Assembly: GCF_963675165.1 (NCBI RefSeq)
Contig: NC_087389.1
Coordinates: forward strand, 2,948,001 to 3,012,000
Direction of reading: 5' to 3'
DNA from: Halichondria panicea
Taxonomy: Eukaryota > Porifera > Demospongiae > Suberitida > Halichondriidae
DNA: 64,000 nucleotides
Positions 22,048-36,400 of the stretch are shown one piece after another. A program made the translations under genes and the position numbers. Every line of letters begins with the position of its first letter. Within the stretch, counting starts at the first letter, position 1. The notes beneath the pieces were generated by a model that saw only the letters and a program-made list of their open reading frames with translations, did no database searches and was not told the origin of the DNA.

Positions 22048-23154
22048 ATGTTGCTGGTGATGATTTCTACACTATACAAGAAAAACCTGTTCTATCAGCA
22101 GCTAAACTTTAAGTGGAATTGTATCTTTCATTTTAATCTTGTCTATAAGGATATATCTTCACGATGCCGTTTGTCACCAGTTATTAGAATCCTGTTGTTG
22201 ACTGCTTTTCTTTTTGTTTATCTGGCTGACTTGGTGTGTGGGTGGATGGTTTATGCAGTATTGGCTCACGAAAGCACAGCTAAGCAGGGGATGTCTAAAG
22301 TAATTGCTGGATACGTTCTGTCTATGCTTCAATGGACTCGTCAGGTAATCTATTGGATTATGGGAATACCTGGAGGATTAAAACTGAACACACCACTAAA
22401 CCACTATATTGGTAAAGAACTACTTGTAATTTTGGATTTGTGGCAATATTTTTATTCTGATTTTATTGCTATGTACTTGGACTCGATTTTAATGATTCTT
22501 TTGCTTCTTCTGCTATTTGGACTTACCATTTTCTTGACTGCTTTGCATGATTTTCTCAAATTTTTACATTTAAGTTTAACATGCTTCTTTGTTTTCACAA
22601 GTCGAACAGTTGGGCTTCAAGTTTCAATACTGAAATCACTAGCTAGATTATTTATGGGATCAAAATGGAATGTACTTAGAAAGCGAGTAGATTCTTGTGA
22701 CTACGATACTAATCAACTTCTTGTAGGAACTATCCTGTTCACAGTTCTGTTGTTCCTGCTACCAACAACAGGTGTGTATTTTATCCTCTTTTTGATACAA
22801 AGACTTACCCAATTTGGGATTCAGCTAGTGTTGAAAGTAACTACCGTTATGTTGAACAGGAGCACGATGTCAGCTACCTCTTACCTTTGTTTCCTTATTA
22901 ATGAGGATCCCTTAACATGCCTGAAAGTGAACATGAAGCTATCAGAAGGTGTTAATTGTCAAAAGGTACCACAATTGAAATTTGTACTGAATGGCAAAAA
23001 CTACTCAGCTCACGAAATTCGGTTGATTGTTAAGTCGATTCCTGTCAGTGCGGAAACTATTGATCGTATAGAAGGACCATTAAGTTTAGATCATGGTGTT
23101 GCAAAGCATGCAATGTTAGAGTTTCTAGGATCTGTACCCAGAGATTTCTACTAG
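22048..23154 (+). CDS. PIGQ: PIGQ / Gpi1, GPI-GlcNAc transferase subunit, intronless
   Basis: Complete 368-aa frame in one exon. It carries the Gpi1 signature: IMGIPGGLKLNTPLNHYIG, a W..Y segment followed by a strongly hydrophobic stretch, FMGSKWNVLRKRVDSCDYD, and QLLVGTILFTVLLFLLPTT. At least four membrane segments are expected (about residues 47-72, 140-165, 225-250 and one after). In the family this ER protein stabilises the complex that transfers GlcNAc to phosphatidylinositol, the first step of GPI-anchor synthesis. Animal PIGQ proteins usually carry about 200 more N-terminal residues. Here the frame opens just after a stop, with the divergent KIAA0930 gene only 202 bp away, so the protein appears N-terminally short. 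The intronless form contrasts with its many-exon neighbours. Confidence 0.93.
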   Translation: MLLVMISTLYKKNLFYQQLNFKWNCIFHFNLVYKDISSRCRLSPVIRILLLTAFLFVYLADLVCGWMVYAVLAHESTAKQGMSKVIAGYVLSMLQWTRQVIYWIMGIPGGLKLNTPLNHYIGKELLVILDLWQYFYSDFIAMYLDSILMILLLLLLFGLTIFLTALHDFLKFLHLSLTCFFVFTSRTVGLQVSILKSLARLFMGSKWNVLRKRVDSCDYDTNQLLVGTILFTVLLFLLPTTGVYFILFLIQRLTQFGIQLVLKVTTVMLNRSTMSATSYLCFLINEDPLTCLKVNMKLSEGVNCQKVPQLKFVLNGKNYSAHEIRLIVKSIPVSAETIDRIEGPLSLDHGVAKHAMLEFLGSVPRDFY

Positions 23155-24418
23155 TCTGTATATATTATTGATTGTAGCCAAAGCATGCAAAGGTTGTTTA
23201 TAATAATAATTATTATTATTGCTTTACAGTGACCATGAGACATATGTGAGAAATTAACAGAGTGTAAAAAAAAGTTGACTTAGTGAGGTAACTGATAGAC
23301 TGAACCAGGGAACAGCTATAATTATATAAACTATATTATATACATTTGTAACAAGGGCACAAAATTAATAATGATACGAACACAAATTTTTCAAGTCAAA
23401 GTTCAGTTCAAAGTGTTTCCAAAGGAAATGTCTCAATTTAATTAACTTTGTTGGTGTGCACGGATAAAGTTAGGTCAATTATTCCACTGGGATTGAATTC
23501 CATGTTCTAACAAAAAAAATTCCTTGCAATGCTTAGTCTTGAGAATCTGTGACACATTTTTTGGTTTTTTGCTGCTCTGGTATTGCTATTTTTACATGTA
23601 TGTATTGGTGAATATTGATTGTGTCTCTTGAGGATCGCATTTAATCATGAATACAATGTCTTGTAGACTAACAGGGCAATTAACATGTGTAAAGATAACA
23701 GTCTTGACTTATATAATCACTGATGTAGTCCTTCAAGATGTACTTTGTAGCCCTCCTCTATTTGGTACCAAGGCCTCCGCCTTTGTAAAATACGGATGTA
23801 AGCCAGATCAGTAAACACCAGCAACCATGCTCGCCCCGATATTTGTGCAAGAGGTTTCTGGAACAATCACCAAGATGCATTTTTTGATGTAAGGGTATTC
23901 TTAGTCTTGTGGACCAGCCGATATAATGGATCCGCGAGACTAGCGTATTCTACCCTAACGCACCTAGTAACCGCTCAGGAGCCGGATATGCCTACAGGAG
24001 ACACGAGCAAGCTAAAAGAGGGAATATGGACAAAGGGTCAGAGAGATCGAGCGGGGAGTCTTCACACCCCTAGTCCTCTCAACCTGGGGCAAGGAAGCAG
24101 CGACAGACTCGCTGACATGATAGCATCGAAGAGACTGAATCCCTACCCAGCTGTAATGGGATGGCTTAGATGCAGGCTATCATTTGCATCCATTCGCTCC
24201 ACAATAATGTGGTGATTGAAATCTGCTAGACATCTATGCTATGCTATAACGATTTAAAGGCGTTGCTTCCGATAAGCAGTCATTCCACGAAAACATTGCG
24301 AAATAAGTGCCTGGCTGAGTTACCATGGTGATGCACCCGACGATCTTTGCCTCATAGCTACAAGCTCCTAGATCCTAGATCGATATACGCGATCCTAGCG
24401 CCGGCCTGAACAGTGAAG
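23155..24418. other. Spacer before the TTC6-like gene
   Basis: No supported gene. 23740-24200 is less AT-rich than its surroundings and holds a 102-codon frame (23907-24215) with no family resemblance. 24240-24330 (GATTTAAAGGCGTTGCTTCC, AAGCAGTCATTCC) repeats text found at 32050-32130, so it is a fragment of a TACCGTATAGCG-type element. Confidence 0.4.
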
Positions 24419-27400
24419 ATGGATTCTTATGGGTAAGTGTACGGCATATAATTTGATTAGAGATGATACACTTCTATCAGGAGGCCCCAAAAATTTTCAG
24501 TCAGTAGGAAGCAAGAATTGCAGCTGCAAACTGAACTTGAAACTTTAAGAAACAAGGTAGGTCTATTGTGATTTACTACTGTATACATTGTGTAGAAGTT
24601 TAGATCATGGTATTGCAAATACCGTACTCACTCTAATTACCGCACCAAATGTTACACTTGGTTTTACTACCCTATTAAAACGCTCATTTTAAAGTAAAAA
24701 AATAATTTAATTTCGAGGTTGGTGCTTTGATTAGAGCGAGTTCGCTAAAAATGAGTGTGGTAGTTTAATAATGATGCGACGATCTGTAAGATAGCCCAAA
24801 GTTAAGATCACCCTCTTCAAGTAGTACTAAAACAGTGTATAGAATCTACAGGACAATCATGACATTAATTTTTCTTTTTTCTAATGAAAAATTTAGCTTG
24901 CATGGGATCTCAGTCCAGCTTGCACTATAGATGAGCGTCGTTTGCTCCCCAGTGAATTTCCCCATCATGATGTACAGCATATTCTTGATATCTATAATTA
25001 TAGCTCTCTCGGCACACATGACCAACCACATCTGCTGGTACAACTTCATATAATTATGGCTACTGCAAAGCGATCCTCAGCGTTACCAGGTTCTTGCATC
25101 ACCCCCAGTTGTTCATTTATGACTGGAATCCATGTATCTTTGTATACAGTGGAACCTGGACACCTTGATTCCAGAGGCAGGCCGGATAATCGAATAGGTA
25201 AACCACGCCTTGATCCACCCAACTTAATTGATTAACAGCAGTGCCACATGGTTGTCTGTGCATGCACCGAAGGTAACCAGGCTCGTCTCCATAGTAACAG
25301 CTGCATGGTCGATCATTACTCACTCATTTGAGTTTGCATGCAGCAAAATTAATTAATTCCAAAAATTAATGTTCATCATGATAATTATAATGTATAATTG
25401 CTATTAGTAGCTTTGGCATCTCCACTAAGACATCAGCACCCGCGGTGCTTTCATTCTAATTAGCTAAGCACCAGAAAATGGTAATTCCAAGAAAAATGAC
25501 GAATTAAGGCCCCGACTAACAAAACAAAACACATCATTTGGTACACTTGGTGCTCAATTAGAACAGAAATTTTGAGGTTGGTGCCAATATTAGAGCGGTG
25601 TGGTAATTATAAGGTGTATACGGTAGGTGGTTTCTTTTTAGGCTTCTGCACTAACATGACTAATCATACAATGCTATTTATTATTTAGGCAGTTTTAGAT
25701 CGGTATGTCAAGCAGCTTGCTAATGAAGAAAAAGTTGGAGACTCTACTCGTAGTATATCCACATCGTCTTTGGAGGTATTTATTTGCTAACGACAAAAAA
25801 AATTATACGTTTTGCACATGAATTCATAATTTATACCGTATAGCGGGTAATTTTGAATATTGAGTAATATTGAGACATTTCGTGGGTAATATATTTTCGT
25901 GGTTGCAGCTTGCACTGCAGGTAAAGGTAGGCAAGGTCGCTTCATTCGTGGGTAAAATATTCGTGGTCAGACATCCAACCACGAAAACCACGAATATTTT
26001 GCCCCACGAAAATTACACGCTATACGGTAGTGCTGTATGCCAGGGCGAAACGTCCATGTCGCATATCAGGGTTTCATACAGAATTTTTAGCCAAGGGGGG
26101 AAATGACGACGGCCACACGCCGTTGAAAATTTGTGGGTCCCCCCGGAAAAAATTTGGCAGAATGATTGTCTAAGGTGCGATTTGGAGGTTTTTGTGCTTC
26201 AGTCTAAGTTCTTAACTGTTCTTACTGCATTGTACACCTTCAACTCACTTGAAAAAAACATTTTTTAGTAAAGCAGAAAAGGTACTCAAATTGACCTCTA
26301 ATGTGTGTACAGAGGCTATAGTCCCACTATGTACATGCATGCTCTGCTTATGTTGTAAGGCAAAGGGTATCATAATAATAATTGTATACACGCATTTTGT
26401 GTACCTTAAGGTGACATATTTTCGCGTGTATTAATTTCTGCTATTTCTGCGAATGAGAGTAAAATCGCAAAAATTAGTACTCGCAAATAATTGGCCGCCC
26501 TCTTGTTTAATGTATCCAGATCGACATTTCGCAAAAAATTATACCGCAAAATGTACAAAACTGTAAAAACGCAAACAAATCTACCTGTGAAAATATGGTA
26601 TGTAATCTCCTGTCTGAACTCTTGAACTGTACCATGTGCTAGATTGGATATACATGTATGCACTCCTGATGCAGAGGAGGTTGGAAGGAAGTTGAGATCA
26701 CGTGCAAAAATATCTCTAAATGTGCTGAGTCGGCGCTATTTTTGTGTCTAGTCAGCAGTTTAGTTTATAAGAGCTAGAGATGAGGAGTAGAAGATCCAGA
26801 GGAGCGCCTACACGCCAGACTCCTGTTTAATCCAGGAAGACAAGTCTCATCTCCGTAGATCTAGTACTTTGGCTAGGAGAAATCTTAGTAGAGATTTTAA
26901 ATCAGAAGCTGGTGCAGCGATCAATGTTGTACAGCTTGGAGTGAGGAAGAAGTCAGACTACCCATTTTCTTGATGTTCAGTAGCTATCTATGAAACTGCT
27001 GACTAGACACAAAAATAGCGCGGACTCAGCACATTTAGAGCTTTAATTTATATTTTTGCACGTGATCTCAACTTCCTTCCAACCTCCTCTGCTCCTTATG
27101 TATGTAAGAGGCTTTTTCTCCACGTAGAATAATCATTATAATATAGCTACATGTAGATCTATCTGAATCACTGTACAATTTGGTATGACATCATTAATTT
27201 TTCATATTTCCAGGGGGGAGAAATTTTGGCTAGGGGTGGGAAATCCTAGGGCGCCCCCCCCCCCTCTGTTTGAAACCCTGCATATTTAGAGGGTCGCCGT
27301 AAATCGAATAAATGCCACTGTAATGAATTTATGTATGGCTCTCTCCCACATGCTTGTTCCATGTTTGGTGCTTTTCCTCGGCCAATCCTAGCAGTTTTTG

Positions 27401-30400
27401 AGGAAATAGTTATTTTTTCTATTGTCGAGTGTGTTTTGTACACTATAGAAACTGCACTTGCGTAATGGTTAGATAATGGGCATGAGGTATATATGTGTTA
27501 TAGTGTCCCAAAGCTCGAGTGTGTAGCAGGGATGAGGGACACTATAACCATAGATACCGAATGCACATTATCTAACCCATTTAGATACCAAAACCTATTG
27601 GCTACTAGAAATGCACTAGCTTAGCAACAGTCAACCTATATAAACAACCTAGCAACTGCATCATTTCTTTTATATCTGAAAAGTTGGTATCTCTGTGGCT
27701 CTACTAAATCTGTGTCTCTATTCAAGTCAACTCACAGGACAAAATTATAGTCCTAGCTCCACCCACAAAACTGAAACGTCTAGCTCCACCCCCGCTTTTG
27801 CAGCAAACAAGTGTAGCATATTTTTGGTATGCCATGGAGTCGTACTACTCAGCGGCTCCTATATTACTCTCAAACAAAGCGAAAGAAAGAAGCCAAAACT
27901 AGAATCCCAACACTTCCCTACATCCAGCTCCTCCTCCATGCAGCCTTGCAGTAAACAAGCACAGCATACTGCCCAAGAAACAAGCGGCTCGTACTATTCT
28001 CGAACAAAGCCAAAAGAAAAAACGATAGAGCTTCCCTCTTCCATTCTACAAACTGTATAATATATACTTCTGTTATTGTGCTACTAGACTAAGCATCTAG
28101 CTACATGCAGTCATGTGCATCTCCTTGTAAATGACAATACAATGTACATAGCCTGAAGCATTATTTAATAGAGCATGTTGCCAAGTGCTCTATTAGAAAT
28201 AGAGCACATAGCAACAATAAGCAAAAACACTCTTATGTATCTTGATTTTAAGCCCATTCTCAACTGCTTTTTTTGTACTCTAATTTAAACTCTATACCTA
28301 GACTTGCCATACCCTTTCTATCTGAGAAAGGGAGCATGCAAGGTGACTATCAATGACTCAGACAAAGGATGGAATATAGTTATAGTGACGTCACTGCTGT
28401 CTTGCTGGTATGCATAATTGCTGTACCTACATGTGACCACTGAACCACAACACAGGAAACCACACCCTTTTCCTTGAACCACTTCCGCAAAATTCAGTAG
28501 GTATGCAATGAAGACATGTCGTTGATAGTCACCTTGCCAGTCCGTCATGGTCTCCAGTCAAAACTATGCCAAGGAAATAAATTTTGAATGTTTAGCTAGA
28601 GCTACGCCGTAAACGTATCTTGATAAAAAGCGCATTCTCAACTGCAGGTTTTGTACTCAAATTTAAGCGCGTTGCAAAGAAATTTAATTTTGATTGACAG
28701 CTAGCTACATGTAGCTCGCAGAGGCTCTGGCTAGCTCGTAAAGTGCATGGTGTAGCTATTATTATAGCTGGTGATATCCATCTGAAAGGACTCATTGGGT
28801 AACGCTTTGTCTTGTGTGATCATACTGAGAGAATGTGAGACTTAGATGATGTGGACTTGGACCTCTTTGTTCCAGTTCCTGGTTAATGTTTATGCCTCGG
28901 TGCTCATGAACAAGCGAAGTATACGGTAGTGTTTGCGTGTATTACCACTTCTTTAGCTACTTGACAGATACAATGGAATTGCAAGTAAGAGCTTCTATAG
29001 GCATTCGTGAATTTGCGAAGTATAGTTATGACTACCTTGATGGCTATTTCAGTCTCTTTAAACTCATACATAGCAAATCTGTGAGCTATTTTACTTAGTA
29101 TAGTTAGCTATAGCGTTAGCTATTGGTGGCTGAAAGAGTGAAGAAAGAGCTGCAAAGCTGCACTGATTCATTTAATAGAGCAGCAGCCATTAATTATGTG
29201 CGCTTTAGAAATCCATTAGCAACAGTCTTGATCCCACTTTTTTTACACCGTTCCCCTGCATGCAAAATTAATAGCTAATAGTTTCATATTCAGCTTTCCT
29301 GGATCCACCGAGGCATCAGCACCCGCGGTACTTTTATGATGTCATAACTCGTCACAGGGACGTCCGGTTACTGGGTAGGGCTCGAAAATGACTGCATTAT
29401 AATCGCACCCGCTATATCCAGTTTCAGTCCTTATGTGTGTTGAACATCAAATGTCTATATACCTCCTCGCATGCATATGCACGTCCGTGCAGCCTACAAC
29501 TAGCAGAAGAAAACACAGGAAAGGTCAGCGGAGGCCTGTCTGTGAATCAAAAGTAACCAAGCTGGAAACAACAATCTATTCTGATTGCAAATCTACACTG
29601 TTAGAAAAAAAGTTGTCACCTAGAACAGTGGTGGTTGGAGCATCAAGTAATGTTAAGTTTGCCATCACCAGTTGTTTAAATACTAGTGTGCCTGTTCAGC
29701 AAGCTCGAAGAAAGGAATCCAGACCAAAGTTACTAAAACCACCTCCCAGAGTTAGTAAGAAACAACCTAGCAGACGCCCAATTACCCAGACACAAACAGA
29801 AAGTCATCTATCTTATCAGAGGGATACAATCGATGACTACAACAGTGTCGGTAGCAGTAATACCACCTCTAACAAACAGACACTAGTTTTATCTAGGTGC
29901 GATGATGATGATTCTGTTGCCTCCAAAAGTCCCAGTTTGAATAGGAGTGCTGGTGAACAGAGCTACCCAGCTAGTAGTGCTGACTCATCAATATTACTTG
30001 GCCCCCCGCAATATTTTGGAACAATTTTTGACAATTTATCACCTAAAACTGTATACAGTAATAGCATCACTGCTAGTACGCATTCCTCACAGCCTTTGTC
30101 AGGAGCGTTAATGCTTGAAGTTAACATGCGATTTAGATCAAAGGAAACTCATGTCAGCGTGGAGCATCCATTAAGAGATGACGTATATGACGAAACAAGA
30201 AAACCAGTAGAAGCTATAGTGAACCACTCTGGTGTCAGGGTTTCAAGTTCACACACTCCATATATGCAGCTGCAGGATGAAAGGCTTGGATGCCTACCAT
30301 CATCCCGAGAAAGTGTCAGCCCATATTCCACCAAAGACAATGAAGGTCAATCTCGTCCTGTAATGCAAAATGAGGAAGTACATGTATGTACAAATGATAT

Positions 30401-33400
30401 TCATATTCATGAAAAAACGAGCCTGCCATTTTCTCCTAAAGTTGACTCTGATAGTGACATTTTTTGCGTTGAGTCTCATCAAGAGGAAGCTACATATAAT
30501 GACACCATTGAAAGATCATCCTCAACTCTTGAAGCTAGCGAAGGCATTGTTTTTTCAATTGCAGGGAGTATGTCAAGTTTTGGGCAACCTCTCTCCAGAG
30601 ACCAAACTCCTTCTCCATCTTTTGACAAGAGTTCTCGAGAGCTCAGTTTTTCAGCAAGTAGTGATACTCAAACATATCCTGTTTCTTTTCAACCAAATAG
30701 CCAAGTTGGCAGCACTGTTCGGTTGCTATCAAATCAAAAGCTAGCCACATCGTCTTGGCTGCAAGCCATCAACAGCGGGGATTCAAAGAACAGCAAAGCA
30801 ACAGAATCAGATCTTTATAACTTTTCTGGAGTTAGTGGCGAGGAAGTCAAGCAGACTGTTTCTGTACATTATTTAGCTGATTCCGATCCTAGTGAATCCT
30901 TTAATCAGACAGTACATCTCAAACCAACAGCGATCGCCTCTGGATCAGGTAGTCTGAAGTACGAGGATGTTATCGGTGTTACTAATGATGATCAACAGAT
31001 TACTGATGACAACATCCATGTAAGTTCACTTTTTGCGTGCATGGTACATGTATTATGTATTAATTATCTTTTAGGAAATTCTTGCCTTCTCCAACTCACC
31101 AGTAACTATCGAAGATATACTCAACATCACTGGAAATACTTTAAGAAGACAGCCAAGAGAAACTATGGTGTCTCAGTGTAACAAAGACTCAAAGCTCTCT
31201 TTTTTGTCAACATGGGATTCTACTCTTTCACATACAAGTATCCATCATTTCTGCATGAATACTACGCTTCCCCAACTGCCAGTACCAACACAAATCTTAT
31301 CCAGACGGTCACACTGCAAACAACTTAAGCAAGATGACTTACAAATTATTGATGACATTAAAAAAATTGGCAAATCTCCTCCTAATACCGCAAGGTCCAA
31401 AGCTGCTACTTGTCTGAATGTTGCACAGCAGGTTTCAGACGGTCACAGTACCTCGAATTCTCAGCGTTCATTAGCCAGTGACAATGTAGCTCAGGGCAAA
31501 CTTAAAAAAAAGAGAAGCGACAGCAGATCTTTGCAAAAAAAGAAAGCAACTCTACAATACAAAGTACATGATAGTGCTATTTTTGGTTTGTCTGGTGAGA
31601 GCATGAAGATTGCCAAAAACCCCTCTCTGTAAGTTTGCATTTTATGCATTTCATACTATTAATATTGCTCTCCCCGTAGCTTACTGTGGACTCCTGCTCC
31701 CCCGAAACTGAGTCTTCATCCCTCTATTGTCCAGATGCATCTTTTTCCAAACTACAAGACAGATTCGGTGTCTAATGGTATTGAAACCATTGACAAGTAC
31801 CATTATGGAGAGAAAGTTGAGCCTTTTATTGTTAGCCAAGAGGACGTGATCAAAAATGAATTATCCAGGTAACACAAAACTAACGTGGTGGAGTGGGTGA
31901 TTGGTAGTGCACTGACAATTTTAAGTGATCTTTACAGCAGTATCTACCGTATAGCGCGAAATTTTCGAGGGGCTTAATTTTCGCGGATTTCGTGGGTTAG
32001 AATCCTACACGAAAATTAAGTCCACGAAAATTGAATTACCTGCTATAGCATGCATAGATTTAAAGGCGTGGCTTCCGGTAAGCAGTCATTCCGCGAACAT
32101 TGTGCAACGAAATAGCTTTTAGAGGCTAATCCACGAAATATAAGTGCCTCGAAAATTTCGCGCTATACGGTATTTTGATCATGTTCATTATGTATGACAT
32201 ACGTAAGTAATGTATACATCATAATTACAAGTATTTGCAGGAAGAATCTGTTATTCAGTTTTAGCGAGGGCATAATTACAAAGAGAAGAGGTCATGCAAC
32301 TCACTCTACATACTACTAGAATCCAGCACATTGCACCCTTAGGCCGAACATTTTCAAATGTCTAGCTGCAGTAAGAATTTCGCTGTGTATGAGAATAGTC
32401 TGATGAGTTGCATGTGCCCCTGGTCATAATTAATGATTGTAGTGCGCATTCATACATCATTCATACGATATCCCCTTATCACTTTTACTATATTTGGCCA
32501 ACATTCTATTGCAGGCTCACTGATCCTATTTTCCGCTCAGTTCCTAATTTCAGTGCAGTTTGTACTATGCTGGCCACTCAACCCGATAAAGGTATTTATA
32601 AGTGATGCATGGCTATGGATGTGAATGATTATACGGACACTTCTAATTTCCTGTACACTTTTCTAGGCAATTTTCGTTGTTCTATTACAACGGACACTCT
32701 TGGTGCTTTAATTTTAATATCCAGACAATACCAAGATACATTCCAAGCAATGTAGCTTTATAGCTAGCAATATGCTGCAGTTTGATAGCTCGAGGATTAG
32801 CTAGTTTTTTCAGTCGCACACTGTTTTATTTACTCGCCATGCAGCTGCATGCTTGTTCTAATTATTCCAGACATCAATTTGCTGTATATGTTACAATTAT
32901 ACCCAGACAATTTCATATTTTTTGCTGTTCAGTAAGTTAGAACATAATTATACATGTAATTATACAAACTTGAAACGTGTGTATTGGTTCCACATACATA
33001 AAAGAAATAAATGTACCGTTTCTCCAGAAGAATTCACCACTCAAGCCCAACTGAAGGAAGTTGAAAAATTATCTGAAGAGTCCTCTACAGCAGTGAATGT
33101 TGAATCCAGGCAACGTTCTGTTGGTAACTCCACTATACAGGGTGCCGGAGGCAGCAATGTATTACAGCACACTAAGTCACTCCTGCAGCTTGCACCTAAT
33201 GGTGAGGTGACTTGTGAGAAAGTGGAAGCAGCAAGCACACAGTTCAATGCTCTGATGATAGAGGTATATGTTTTTGATAAGTAGACTAGTAACTAGTAAT
33301 TGTCGACCCAGACCCTTTGATAAAGAAGATTCATTTGTTGCAGATTCAGCTTCAAAGGGAGAGACTGATTCAATATCACAAAGGTCTCAATACCCCTAAA

Positions 33401-36400
33401 ATTGATACCACTGTGTTTACTGCTAATAATGACCTCTTAGAAGATGTGCAAGTCGTTCAAGGTACACATAATTCAATACTCAGAGACTGCAGGTACTAAA
33501 TATTTGGTTTGATCCAATCAGAATCGTCTTTGGCAGCCAGTGGAACGCTTACTTCACGTAAGCTCCAAAGGCAGTTTATGAGAGGGACAAAGCGAAGCAC
33601 TAGCAAAGTTGGGGCTACTGGTGGGCGGCTCAGAGCCATTAGGAGAACTAAGAGTGCACAGGTATGTATGTGATGACAGCATCATGCACAGCATGGTATG
33701 CCGTATTGAGGATTTCATTACAGATCAGGGCTGAGCAGGCACGAGAGCAATTATCACAGCCATCACGCACTTCAGCAAGGTATTGAGGCCCTGGTATACT
33801 GACCAGGTGGAATTTAATCCATCAGTTACTGTTTTTAATTAACTTGGTCACCCTTTAGGAGAGGATCTTTTCCATTGGACCATTACGATCTCCACCATAT
33901 CTACTCACAGCAAAACATTTATAATAAGTAAGTTGCCATTACGAGCTTCACAAAATGATACGAACTTGCTATGGACATGCAGACAAGCTGCCACCTACAA
34001 GACTCCCTTTTGCCATTTAAGTCTCCCAGACCTCACTGACGAGAGGTTTGATCAGATGATGCTAAGCCAGGGTGCTAATCCTGGCACTGATGATCCGTTT
34101 AAATGGGCATATGGCGTCTGGTGGGATAGGTGGTTTCCTGAGGTGCTAAAAGAGTGTAGAGAAGGTGAAATACTTCGAGTAATGCAATATTGTAATATTG
34201 ATAGTCAGATGAAATACTTGGAGTAATGCAATGTTGTGATATTGGTAGTCATTCACTTATTTTTATTGTAATAGCTGTTGGAGAGCTGTACTCTGGCCAT
34301 AACATTAAGTTGGTGAGAAAGAACTATCAGACTAAACCGGAAGCCCGCAAAAAGCACAGGTAAATTCAAATTATGTCCTTGTATATACAGGAGAATATGA
34401 GGGGATTTACTACGCGGATTTGATATTGTCCTTCTATGTACATGTCAAACCATTAAGTGCTACTAACATTATTCATATTCACTATTATTAGATGCGTTAT
34501 CAGCCGCACATATACAGAGCATGTAGCACATTACAAACAAGGAATGTGGTTAGAGTCCGCAATACTATAGTCCGCAATACTATGCAAAGTAAGACGTTCC
34601 ATCTCTTCATGTGCTCCTGATATCAATCAACTACATGTATACTACCCATTATATCTATTTTTGATTGTAGTCCTGTGGACATAGAGGAAGACTGGAGCAA
34701 CATGGTCTTAGACCTGGCTGATGTAGACCCAGTTTGGGACCAGGTATCAGACTCAGAAGTGAAAGAGGTAGAATTATTGGGTGTACAGTACTACTACTGT
34801 ATAGGGTAATTTTCGTGTGGTAAACAATTTGTTTACTTTGAAAGCGGCAATTTTCGTGAGTATAATAATTATTATTGCCTGCACTGCATTGCATGCGTTC
34901 CAGTAAACCACACCTAGGTTTTTGTGGAGGCCAGCTTGCCCACAAAAATAGAATCTCCACGAAAATTAAGCTATACAATTAATTATTCCTTCAATTGATA
35001 TAACACAGTTGAAGTGTGAATTATATATTTTTGTTGCACAGAAAGTTGAGATTGAAGTATCTAAACTAAACACAAGTATTGAACAGTGTGAAGATATGAA
35101 TATGGTTGCTGTTCACTGCTGTAGGAGAGGGGCAATTCTTCGAAAGGTATATTCATGCAAGATTAATTAGTTGCCTGAATCATGCAGGTTTATGGGCTTT
35201 GATTATCCAGAACACCTCGATTATCTGGCTTGTCAATCTTATCTGAAAATGGGCGTGTCCCTTAATACACATGCTCAATTAACAGCTCGATTATCCGGCA
35301 TATGCACTTATCCGGCCTGCCTCTGGAACCATATAAATAAGCGAGATTCTACTGTACAAGAATAGGCTAACCAAACATTACTAATGTGATGGCTTGATGC
35401 ACAGGGCAGCAATTATCAGCAGGTTTAAAAAAAGAACAACCAAGTGATTTAATTGTTCGAATTCATCATTATGTTCTGTTGCTTATATATATCTACATGT
35501 ACTTGTATTCAGAGAAGGTAAGTCAGGGTCACTTTTAATGATCATCTTGTCCTGGGTGTTTGACCTTTGCTTGGATATAGCAGCTACCGTTTCTGTTGCT
35601 CTTGATCCTTCATTTGCCTGCTTGGAAAGCTAGATCTATCCAGTGCAGCAAACCATGCAGTACATAAAAAAGTATACCCAATTTTTATATCTTGTGGTTT
35701 CAAAGAATGCAATCAAAGGTCAAAGGTTGCAATTAAATCTGGGATATTTTCTCTCAAGCTGGTTCGTCTGGGGCGCAGGCGCGATAGCTCAACTGATTTC
35801 TGCTGTGATTATGAAGAGGATAAAGCTAGTGGTGGTATATAAACCAAGGGCCGTGAGGATAAACTCAGTTTTACATGTAAAACATAAGCCCACGTGGTGT
35901 TTTAATTAGTGACCTTTTGACATTCCTCTGACTTGTATTTGTACCATGATGTGCTTTGACACTAAGGAATATCCATTGAAACTCTCAGGATACTCTAGGA
36001 TACAAAAATTGGACCCTCCAGGGGTGTACATTCATATTACATTCATATACCCTAGGGTACATGGAAAGCACAAAAATGTGCGGGTGTTGAAGTTGTAAAT
36101 GTGTGCACACGCACACACAATGTGTACACAATACATCCCAGTGCGTACTGTGCACCGCAAAGATCAAAGTGTTGACTACTATAATTATACTCAGTTGTCA
36201 GTTTCTAATTGCTTATGGTACAACTCAGAGGAGGTACGACACGCGTGCCTTGATTTAGCAATTATCCACTGCAATGGCGTTGAGCGTGGGCGTAATCATG
36301 CCTCGATTATCCGCCCATGCTCAACGTTATTGCAGTGGCTAATTGCTAAATCGAGGCACGCATGTCGTACCTCCTCTGGGTACAACTTTTAGGAAGCCAA

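Noticed and set aside
23907..24215. 102-codon plus-strand frame in less AT-rich DNA before the TTC6-like gene
   Set aside because: Composition is unlike the neighbouring coding exons, there are no splice or family signals, and the opposite strand has equally meaningless frames.
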